From: Pseudanabaena sp. CAN_BIN31 | GTDB taxonomy: Bacteria > Cyanobacteriota > Cyanobacteriia > Pseudanabaenales > Pseudanabaenaceae | NCBI GenBank assembly: GCA_026785865.1 | Contig: JAJAZG010000336.1 | Coordinates: forward strand, 1 to 5,418 | Direction of reading: 5' to 3' | Length of the DNA stretch: 5,418 bases | In this document: positions 1 to 5,418 of the stretch, one piece after another | Position numbering within the stretch: position 1 is the first letter of the stretch | Layout of the letters: every line of letters starts with the position of its first letter | Program-made: the position numbers and the translations under genes | Notes under the pieces: generated by a model | The model's input: only the letters and a program-made list of their open reading frames with translations | What the model was told of the DNA's origin: nothing | Databases searched by the model: none

Positions 1-579
1 GAAGCCTCCTTTGAACAAGTGCGTGATGCACGCGATCGCCTATCGCGCGAAAACGAGGGAGATGAATCTCAGCAAGAAGCGATCGAACTAGCTTACGATG
101 CCATCCTCATGGATCGTTTACGCGCTCGCAAAGAAGGCAAGATCGCCGTCCCCGATCGCATACGCTATCCTGAGCGTCTAGCTGCGGCGCTACCTACGGC
201 GGCTCAAAATAATGCCCAAAGCCGTACCCCATCTTGGTTGTCAAAACTGTTAGACACACCCAGTCAAAAAGACATTTATATTTCGCTTGGAATTTATGCA
301 GGACTTGGCTTAGCGAGCTTTTTAGTGCCTTTAGCCACGACAACTTGGTTAGCCTTTGGATTGCTTAGTAGTTTTTATTTAGTAAATCGCAAAGAAAATC
401 GCACAGGTCGGGCGGCGTTAATTTCCCTATCAGGAATTACGGTGGGCGTACTGCTTGCAGTTTTGACTGACAATATTTTGCTTTTATCGCGTGTGATTGG
501 TGCTGGCGTTTTTCCAAGTCCGATCCAAACTGTAATTATTTTCTTAGTAATGTGGTTACACGCTTGTTTCTTGCGTTAA
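1..579 (+). CDS. CPP1-like (DUF3353) J-like domain membrane protein, 5'-truncated by window
   Basis: The reading frame is open from base 1, so the gene starts upstream of the window. The first codons read EASFEQVRDARDRL, which matches the inner part of a J-like domain, so the in-frame GTG at base 19 is not the real start. In the 192 visible residues, a charged helical part (about 1-60, with AYDAILMDRLRARKEGKI and VPDRIRYPE as family-like stretches) is followed by a polar linker (about 63-85). Four hydrophobic segments follow near residues 94-112, 114-129, 138-156 and 175-191. This order matches CPP1, the chaperone-like protein of protochlorophyllide oxidoreductase known from plastids, and its cyanobacterial homologues. 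The family role is stabilising the light-dependent POR enzyme at membranes; that function in this organism is inference. The J-like part shows no HPD motif in the visible portion, so a canonical Hsp70-stimulating role is not supported. nadE begins 6 bases after the stop codon, so the two are probably co-transcribed. Confidence 0.85.
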   Translation, partial: EASFEQVRDARDRLSRENEGDESQQEAIELAYDAILMDRLRARKEGKIAVPDRIRYPERLAAALPTAAQNNAQSRTPSWLSKLLDTPSQKDIYISLGIYAGLGLASFLVPLATTTWLAFGLLSSFYLVNRKENRTGRAALISLSGITVGVLLAVLTDNILLLSRVIGAGVFPSPIQTVIIFLVMWLHACFLR

Positions 580-585
580 TCAAAT

Positions 586-2301
586 ATGAACTTAGGCAAC
601 GTAACTTTTGGGATCGCGCAACTTAACCTCGTAATTGGTGATTTGGTCGGCAACTGCGATCGCCTACTATCTGCCGTCCAAAAACTTGCCGATCAAGGTG
701 TGCAATTAGTTCTCACACCTGAACTGTCACTTTGTGGCTACCCGCCCCGCGACCTATTGATGAATCATCAGTTTGTGCGGGATATGCAAACAGCGATCGC
801 CGATCTTGCATGTAAACTTCCCCATGATGTCGCGGTATTAGTGGGGACTATTTCCATAAATCCTAACGCGAGTCAAGCAGGGGGCAAGCCATTATTTAAC
901 AGTGCGGCACTGTTGCAAGGTGGTAAGATTCAGCAACTTTTTCATAAGCGGTTGCTGCCAACTTATGACGTATTCGATGAGGATCGCTATTTTGCGGTGG
1001 GGAATGGCAGTCAAGTTTTTACGCTAAGTTTAAAAGATGGGTCATCGTTGCGAGTGGGTGTGACCATTTGCGAAGATATTTGGAATGACGAAAATTTTTG
1101 GGGAAAACGTAGTTATGCCGACGATCCCGTTGCCGAACTAGCGGCAAATCATGAATTAGATTTACTGCTCAATTTATCAGCTTCACCCTATGCCGTTGGT
1201 AAGCAAGCTTTGCGCGAGGCGATGTTGAGTCACAGTGCGATCGTGCATAATTTGCCATTGCTCTATGCCAATCAAGTGGGCGCAAATGACGATCTGATTT
1301 TTGATGGACGCAGTATGGCTTTTAATAGTAAGGGCAAAATAATTTCTCGTGGCAAGGGATTTGAAGAAGATTTATTAATAATTAATTTTGAAGAACCAGT
1401 ACTAATCGCTAAGTCTCAAGCGGATGAAAGTGATGATGCAGAAATTTTTGCAGCTTTAGTTCTTGGTGTGCGGGACTATGTGCAGAAATGTCGATTCCGT
1501 CAAGTTGTAATTGGTTTGAGTGGCGGCATTGATTCGGCTTTAGTAGCGGCGATCGCGGCTGAAGCGATCGGTAAAGAGAATGTATTAGGTGTGCTGATGC
1601 CGTCACCCTATAGTTCTGAACATTCGATTAGCGATGCGATCGCCCTAGCTCATAATTTAGGAATCTCCACGCAAATAATTCCTATTCAGCCAATGATGGC
1701 AGCCTTTGATCGGAGTTTATTTGCTTTATTTGCAGAACGCGATGGTGATGTCACCGAGGAGAATCTGCAATCGCGGATTCGGGGTAGTTTGCTGATGGCA
1801 ATCTCTAACAAATTTGGACATTTACTGCTCTCGACAGGTAACAAATCTGAAATCTCAGTCGGCTACTGCACGCTCTATGGTGATATGAATGGCGGACTAG
1901 CGGCGATCGCTGATGTGCCAAAAATGCGAGTATTCTCTATTTGTGAATGGATAAATCGTACAAATTCTAATTTATCCATTAAGCAAGGAATCTCGGAAGT
2001 AATTCCTGTAAATATTATCACCAAGCCTCCCAGTGCCGAACTCAAGCCCGATCAACTCGATCAAGATTCGCTCCCTCCTTACGACATTCTTGATGATATT
2101 TTGGAAAAGCTGATTCATCAACATCTCTCTGCTACTGAAATTATCGCAACAGGACATGATCAAGCGATCGTTGATCGCGTAGTCCGTCTAGTCAAAATCG
2201 CAGAGTTTAAACGCCGTCAATCTGCACCTGGTTTGAAGATTACCAATCGCGCTTTCGGTTCTGGTTGGAGAATGCCGATCGCTAGCAAAGTTACACCATG
2301 A
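586..2301 (+). CDS. nadE: Glutamine-dependent NAD+ synthetase
   Basis: This 571-residue cytoplasmic enzyme performs the last step of NAD+ synthesis. It amidates nicotinic acid adenine dinucleotide using ATP and ammonia taken from glutamine. The N-terminal carbon-nitrogen hydrolase (glutaminase) domain spans about 3-270. It shows the full catalytic triad: E46 in TPELSLCGYPP, K121 in FHKRLLPTYDVFDE and C162 in GVTICEDIWN. The C-terminal synthetase domain (about 285-560) has the ATP pyrophosphatase P-loop LSGGIDS (311-317), then STGNKSE (416-422), YGDMNGG (431-437) and KPPSAELKPDQ (480-490), all typical of the two-domain, glutamine-using form. The length is normal for the shorter bacterial type. 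The start at base 586 is supported because homologues begin just before the FGIAQLN strand. No Shine-Dalgarno sequence is visible, and the 6-base gap to the previous gene suggests read-through translation. The last codons overlap the next gene in ATGA. Five HIP1 octamers lie in the gene. No damage or missing key residue is seen. Confidence 0.97.
   Translation: MNLGNVTFGIAQLNLVIGDLVGNCDRLLSAVQKLADQGVQLVLTPELSLCGYPPRDLLMNHQFVRDMQTAIADLACKLPHDVAVLVGTISINPNASQAGGKPLFNSAALLQGGKIQQLFHKRLLPTYDVFDEDRYFAVGNGSQVFTLSLKDGSSLRVGVTICEDIWNDENFWGKRSYADDPVAELAANHELDLLLNLSASPYAVGKQALREAMLSHSAIVHNLPLLYANQVGANDDLIFDGRSMAFNSKGKIISRGKGFEEDLLIINFEEPVLIAKSQADESDDAEIFAALVLGVRDYVQKCRFRQVVIGLSGGIDSALVAAIAAEAIGKENVLGVLMPSPYSSEHSISDAIALAHNLGISTQIIPIQPMMAAFDRSLFALFAERDGDVTEENLQSRIRGSLLMAISNKFGHLLLSTGNKSEISVGYCTLYGDMNGGLAAIADVPKMRVFSICEWINRTNSNLSIKQGISEVIPVNIITKPPSAELKPDQLDQDSLPPYDILDDILEKLIHQHLSATEIIATGHDQAIVDRVVRLVKIAEFKRRQSAPGLKITNRAFGSGWRMPIASKVTP
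2298..2301 (+). other. ATGA start/stop overlap (translational coupling site)
   Basis: The TGA stop of nadE (2299-2301) shares bases with the ATG of the next gene (2298-2300). No purine-rich ribosome binding site is visible in the preceding 20 bases (the sequence there reads cgatcgctagcaaagttaca). Initiation of the downstream gene therefore probably depends on ribosomes finishing nadE. The overlap is seen directly; the coupling is inferred. Confidence 0.8.
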
Positions 2302-3635
2302 AACTGATATCCGCTATCATTTTGTGGCTAGCAAATAAAATTAGTAGCATTCTTTTTCTTGTCGCTGTGTTGACCGTCCTATTTTGGGCGCGTGATACTC
2401 TGGAACCACAAGCACTAAATTTCTGGAATGAAGTTTCAGGAAAAAATAGTCTAGAAGTTGTCAACCGACTAAACAAGGAAATTGATGAGCTTAAAGATAT
2501 TAAAATACCAAATCTTAAAAAAGAGCTTGATAATGCAAAAAAAAATATAGACTTAGGACTTAAAAATGAATGTGAGGCTGATACTCCATGGTATGAGTTG
2601 TATCGTTTTGACAAACAATTAACAAAAGAAAGTGCTTGCAAAACACTTGAAACTCAGTACAAAGTATACTTCGAGACACGAATAAAGTACCTTGAGCTCA
2701 ATAAAGAACTGGGGAAAAAATTTGCCCAACTCAATAATGTGGATAACTTTGGCGGAGTATGGAATTTATTAGAGATAAATCTCCAAAAGAATTGGGTGCA
2801 GATCTTTTCCATTATCCTTTTTGTTTTATTAGCTTCTCCTCTGTGGAAAGTATTGTGCTTTTTTGGATTTGCTCGTCTTGCAGAGAAATCTCCCCCTATT
2901 CAATTAACTGAGCCAACCGCCTCTGGAGATATTCTCTATAAAAACGCAGAAAAAACAATCGCCGTCAAGGTTGATTCTTCCAATCCCTTGTCGGTAAGGA
3001 TGGATTACATGAATCAATACGATCGTAATCTGACTAGGCGAACGCGATTATTTTGGAAATGGTCTGCCCCATTTATCAGCTATGCGTCAGGATTAGTTGA
3101 GTTAACAGAATTTACTATTAAGAGTGAAGATGAAGATGGAACTGTTGTTCTATCGCCCAAAGTAGAAGATAATTATATTACTGCGATCCAATTACAACAA
3201 CATTCTGGATTTGTTATTCACCCAGCCTATATTGTGGGGATCTCTGGAAATATTCAATTAAGAACTCAATGGGTATGGAGTTTACATAGCTGGTTAATAG
3301 GACAACATCGGTATATTATTTTTTATGGGACAGGCAAACTCTACTTAGAAGGGAAAGGTGGTATATATGTCATGGAAACATCACCAGCAAAGACAAGTCT
3401 TGAAAGTCAATTATTGGTAGGCTTTGACAGTCAATTAGCTTATTCAACTATTCGTACAGAAACATTTTGGCCGTATTTCCGTAATAAAATTTCGTTGACT
3501 GACAGTCAATTTTCTGGAAAAGGTGTATTTTTACGACAAGCTATCGCTCCTATAAAAAAGCTCACGCCATTAGAACGAAACTTTCAATTCATTGGTAATC
3601 TTACTAGCATAGTCGGTAAGTTCTTCGGTTTTTAG
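2298..3635 (+). CDS. Membrane protein with coiled-coil loop and possible AIM24-like domain, function unknown
   Basis: This 445-residue protein is not one I recognise as a named gene. A hydrophobic segment lies at about 4-31 (LFLVAVLTVLFW). A highly charged helical stretch follows at about 51-86 with heptad-like spacing (VVNRLNKEIDELKDIKI). A short region carries C92 and C114, and a second charged helix lies at about 116-146. A second hydrophobic segment is at about 168-191 (IFSIILFVLLASPLWKVL). Basic residues after the second segment (K184, R193, K197) suggest that both ends are cytoplasmic and residues 32-165 are extracytoplasmic, so C92 and C114 could form a disulfide. The C-terminal half (about 205-420) looks beta-rich and glycine-punctuated. 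GTGKLYLEGKGGIYVM, LLVGFDSQLAYS and FSGKGVFLRQ resemble the repeating pattern of AIM24/DUF124 proteins; this is recognition by eye and uncertain. The start is fixed by the ATGA overlap with nadE. The gene looks more AT-rich than its neighbours and contains no HIP1 octamer. A membrane scaffold or envelope role is possible, but no reaction is implied. Confidence 0.75.
   Translation: MKLISAIILWLANKISSILFLVAVLTVLFWARDTLEPQALNFWNEVSGKNSLEVVNRLNKEIDELKDIKIPNLKKELDNAKKNIDLGLKNECEADTPWYELYRFDKQLTKESACKTLETQYKVYFETRIKYLELNKELGKKFAQLNNVDNFGGVWNLLEINLQKNWVQIFSIILFVLLASPLWKVLCFFGFARLAEKSPPIQLTEPTASGDILYKNAEKTIAVKVDSSNPLSVRMDYMNQYDRNLTRRTRLFWKWSAPFISYASGLVELTEFTIKSEDEDGTVVLSPKVEDNYITAIQLQQHSGFVIHPAYIVGISGNIQLRTQWVWSLHSWLIGQHRYIIFYGTGKLYLEGKGGIYVMETSPAKTSLESQLLVGFDSQLAYSTIRTETFWPYFRNKISLTDSQFSGKGVFLRQAIAPIKKLTPLERNFQFIGNLTSIVGKFFGF
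3405..3511 (+). repeat. Three in-frame AGTCAATT copies inside the membrane-protein gene
   Basis: AGTCAATT occurs at 3405-3412, 3429-3436 and 3504-3511. The spacings are 24 and 75 bases, both multiples of three. The copies encode ESQL, DSQL and DSQF in the beta-rich C-terminal region. The last copy lies in a 15-base palindrome (TTGACTG A CAGTCAA, 3495-3509). The simplest reading is repetition of a structural beta motif in the protein, not a DNA element. Confidence 0.35.
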
Positions 3636-3641
3636 AAGTGA

Positions 3642-3748
3642 CTAAGTAAGTGGGCAAAAGAAACCTTAAAACCCAAAAAGCTGTAGCGCACGCTGTGCGT
3701 GCGCTACAGCTTTTTGGGTTTTGGGTTTAATTATGCTTGCCTACTTAG
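3642..3748. repeat. Outer short inverted repeat flanking the intergenic palindrome
   Basis: CTAAGTA at 3642-3648 is matched by its reverse complement TACTTAG at 3742-3748. With a small bulge, the pairing can extend by GGC (3653-3655) with GCC (3739-3741). The right arm contains the uvrA stop codon (3745-3747). Together with the central hairpin this gives a nested inverted structure filling nearly the whole convergent gap. It may be the end sequence of a small palindromic repeat, an additional stem, or chance; a 7-base match is weak evidence. Confidence 0.3.
3668..3722. terminator. Perfect 26-bp hairpin between convergent genes, probable bidirectional terminator
   Basis: The arms at 3668-3693 and 3697-3722 are exact reverse complements around a 3-base loop (TGT, 3694-3696). 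The GC-rich inner stem is AGCTGTAGCGCACGC on the left arm (3679-3693). It is flanked by AAAAA (3675-3679) on the left and TTTTT (3711-3715) on the right, so on either strand the RNA would be a strong hairpin followed by a U run. That is the form of an intrinsic terminator for both the upstream membrane-protein operon and the oppositely oriented uvrA. A second GGGTTT (3723-3728) directly follows the first and allows a slipped pairing at the base. The unusually long and perfect symmetry also fits a dispersed palindromic repeat that has been co-opted as a terminator. Confidence 0.8.
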
Positions 3749-5418
3749 ATACTGCGTGGATATTTAGCTAATACTTCCTTAAGATATTTGCCTGTATAGG
3801 ATTTCTTGACTTTGGCAACCTGTTCAGGAGTTCCCTGCGCGACGATTTCACCACCGCGATCGCCTCCTTCAGGGCCCAAATCAATCACCCAATCCGCACA
3901 ACGAATCACATCCAAACTATGCTCAATCGTGATGATGCTATTCCCTTTATCGACAAGGCGTTGCATCACATCGAGTAATTTATGCACATCATAGAAGCTT
4001 AAACCCGTTGTCGGCTCATCAATGAGATAGAGGGTTTTACCCGTCGCTCGTCGCGCTAGTTCGGTGGCTAGCTTCACCCGTTGGGCTTCTCCACCTGAGA
4101 GCGTGGGCGCAGACTGACCAAGGCGGACATAGCCTAAACCGACATCAACCAGCATTCCCAATTTCGTATGGGCTGAGGGAATATTCTCAAAGAAGTGCAT
4201 CGCTTCTTCGATAGTCAGGTCTAACACATCAGCGATCGTCTTCTCTTTGTACTTTACTTGCAGGGTTTCACGATTATATCTTGCGCCTTTGCAGACATCA
4301 CACTGCACATAGACATCAGGAAGGAAGTTCATAGAAATAATATTTACACCCTGTCCAGAACAAGCTTCGCAACGTCCGCCTTTGACATTAAAAGAGAATT
4401 GTCCAGCTTTGTAGCCTCTAGTTTTGGCGGCAGTTGTGAGCGCAAAAGTTTCGCGAATTACATCAAAAAGCCCTGTATAAGTTGCAGGATTGGAGCGGGG
4501 CGTGCGTCCGATTGGCGATTGATCGATGACGATAAATTTATCTAGAGCTTCAAGTCCCTTGATTTGGTCAATTCCTTTAGGGGCTGGGACTTTGCGTGAA
4601 AAATGATGATCGAGAGAATTATGCAACAGGTCATTAATGAGCGTGGATTTACCTGAACCTGATACGCCTGTGATACAAACGAGTTTTCCTAATGGCAGCT
4701 TGACACTAATATGTTTAAGATTGTTAAGATAGGCATTGCAGATTTCTAGCTCTTTGCCATTCCCTTCACGGCGATCGCTAGGCGTGTGAATCTGTTTTCT
4801 TTTGGATAGATATGCACCTGTGAGCGATTCAGGATTCTCTTCAATATCCTTCACATTGCCCTGCGCGACAACTCGACCACCATGTACGCCAGCACCCGGC
4901 CCGATATCTACGAGATAATCAGCGGCGCGAATAGTTTCTTCATCATGCTCGACTACGATCAGAGTATTGCCAAGATCGCGAAGTTTGGTTAATGTGGCAA
5001 GCAATCGAGAATTATCGCGTTGATGCAAACCAATGCTCGGTTCATCCAGCACATAGAGAACTCCTGTTAAACCAGAACCAATTTGGGTAGCAAGGCGAAT
5101 ACGTTGGGCTTCGCCGCCAGAGAGTGACATGGTAGAGCGATCGAGGGTGAGATAGTCTAATCCCACATCAAGCAGGAATTGCAGTCTGGCTCCGATTTCT
5201 TGCAATACCCGATCGCCGATTTGCCTTGTCCGATAATCGAGATCGAGATTTTTGAGGCGATCGCGACAAGTGCCAATGGGAACCGAAACAAATTCGATAA
5301 TATTATAACCACCAATGCGAACGGCAAGAGATTCAGGCTTTAGACGCTTTCCTGCACAGGTTGAACAATCTTGCTCAATTAGATAGCTCTCTAGTTTCTG
5401 CTTTTGCGATTCCCCTGC
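3745..5418 (-). CDS. uvrA: UvrABC system protein A, C-terminal 557 codons (5' end outside window)
   Basis: UvrA is the dimeric ATPase that detects bulky DNA lesions and loads UvrB in nucleotide excision repair. The frame is open to the window edge, so the gene continues beyond base 5418; bacterial UvrA is about 940 residues and this is roughly the last 60 percent. The TTG at 5203-5205 is an internal codon. The 71 codons before it read as UvrA, including a CxxCxGxRL zinc-module motif (C18, C21). Numbering from the window edge, the first ABC module shows LSGGEAQ (99-105), LYVLDEP with D125 and E126, and the H-loop H158. The second module shows Walker A GVSGSGKST (251-259, K257), a zinc finger CxxC-19-CxxC (C350, C353, C373, C376), LSGGEAQ (440-446), LYLIDEP (D467, E468) and H500. 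The glycine-rich LGPEGGDRGGEIVAQGTP near the C-terminus is typical. After the second Walker B it reads TTGLSF where E. coli UvrA has TTGLHF. The gene ends in TAA (3745-3747), converges on the upstream operon, and shows no frameshift. Confidence 0.97.
   Translation of the reverse strand, partial: AGESQKQKLESYLIEQDCSTCAGKRLKPESLAVRIGGYNIIEFVSVPIGTCRDRLKNLDLDYRTRQIGDRVLQEIGARLQFLLDVGLDYLTLDRSTMSLSGGEAQRIRLATQIGSGLTGVLYVLDEPSIGLHQRDNSRLLATLTKLRDLGNTLIVVEHDEETIRAADYLVDIGPGAGVHGGRVVAQGNVKDIEENPESLTGAYLSKRKQIHTPSDRREGNGKELEICNAYLNNLKHISVKLPLGKLVCITGVSGSGKSTLINDLLHNSLDHHFSRKVPAPKGIDQIKGLEALDKFIVIDQSPIGRTPRSNPATYTGLFDVIRETFALTTAAKTRGYKAGQFSFNVKGGRCEACSGQGVNIISMNFLPDVYVQCDVCKGARYNRETLQVKYKEKTIADVLDLTIEEAMHFFENIPSAHTKLGMLVDVGLGYVRLGQSAPTLSGGEAQRVKLATELARRATGKTLYLIDEPTTGLSFYDVHKLLDVMQRLVDKGNSIITIEHSLDVIRCADWVIDLGPEGGDRGGEIVAQGTPEQVAKVKKSYTGKYLKEVLAKYPRSI

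Larger units (their letters stand above)
32..5264. repeat. HIP1 octamers (GCGATCGC), nine dispersed copies
   Basis: Perfect GCGATCGC palindromes are at 32-39, 656-663, 793-800, 1549-1556, 1636-1643, 1903-1910, 3856-3863, 4771-4778 and 5257-5264. One lies in the CPP1-like gene, five in nadE, three in uvrA, and none in the membrane-protein gene or the intergenic gap. HIP1 is a well-known over-represented octamer in many cyanobacterial genomes, which supports the lineage assignment. Confidence 0.9.

Noticed and set aside
19..579. CPP1-like gene starting at the GTG at base 19
   Set aside because: The six codons before it (EASFEQ) fit the family's J-like domain and no stop precedes them, so the true start lies upstream of the window.
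1409..1606. Reverse-strand open frame of 65 codons inside nadE
   Set aside because: It lies wholly opposite conserved synthetase sequence, including the P-loop region, and its translation is low-complexity with no family resemblance.
1972..2163. Reverse-strand open frame of 63 codons inside nadE
   Set aside because: It is opposite conserved NadE sequence (KPPSAEL region) and has no independent coding signal.
2291..2641. Reverse-strand open frame of 116 codons at the nadE/membrane-protein junction
   Set aside because: Its serine- and phenylalanine-rich translation is what the antisense of a lysine- and glutamate-rich coiled coil gives; no motif or ribosome binding site supports it.
3018..3027. 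TACGATCGTA palindrome as a possible operator
   Set aside because: It lies inside the coding frame, encodes YDR and includes the common CGATCG core found all over this genome type.
3636..3744. Small RNA or CRISPR-like element in the intergenic gap
   Set aside because: There is a single palindrome with no repeated units, no promoter-like sequence that I can defend, and the position between convergent genes is explained by termination.
3806..3994. Forward-strand open frame of 62 codons inside uvrA
   Set aside because: It is antisense to the conserved C-terminal UvrA segment, and its serine-, threonine- and proline-rich translation resembles nothing.
4258..4545. Forward-strand open frame of 95 codons inside uvrA
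   Set aside because: It is antisense to the UvrA zinc finger and IDQSPIGRTPRSNP region, which explains the sequence fully.
3745..5205. uvrA beginning at the TTG at 5203-5205
   Set aside because: The frame stays open to base 5418 and the extra 71 codons contain recognisable UvrA sequence, including the CxxCxGxRL motif, so the TTG is internal.

Overview
The window comes from a cyanobacterium. Nine perfect copies of the HIP1 octamer GCGATCGC, the signature dispersed repeat of many cyanobacterial genomes, are scattered through it. The first gene encodes a CPP1-like membrane protein, a family confined to oxygenic phototrophs. The UvrA also reads like a cyanobacterial one. The moderate to low GC content and the style of the intergenic palindrome would fit a Pseudanabaena-like filamentous cyanobacterium, but that is a guess from memory.

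Layout: three genes run left to right. They are the 3' part of a CPP1-like (DUF3353) J-like membrane protein (1-579), a complete glutamine-dependent NAD+ synthetase nadE (586-2301), and a 445-residue membrane protein (2298-3635). The third has a coiled-coil loop and a C-terminal beta-rich region that I tentatively place in the AIM24/DUF124 family. The first two genes are 6 bases apart and the last two overlap by 4 bases (ATGA), so they look like one transcription unit. A 109-base convergent intergenic region holds a perfect 26-bp inverted repeat with a 3-base loop, which looks like a bidirectional terminator. The other strand then carries the C-terminal 557 codons of uvrA (3745-5418), whose 5' end lies beyond the window.

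Working together: NadE makes NAD+ in the cytoplasm, the CPP1-like protein is probably a membrane chaperone-like factor, and UvrA recognises DNA damage in nucleotide excision repair. There is no obvious common pathway. The least explained element is the membrane protein translationally linked to nadE. I see no mobile element with a transposase, no CRISPR array, no RNA gene and no clear novel system. The most interesting leads are that membrane protein and the intergenic palindrome.
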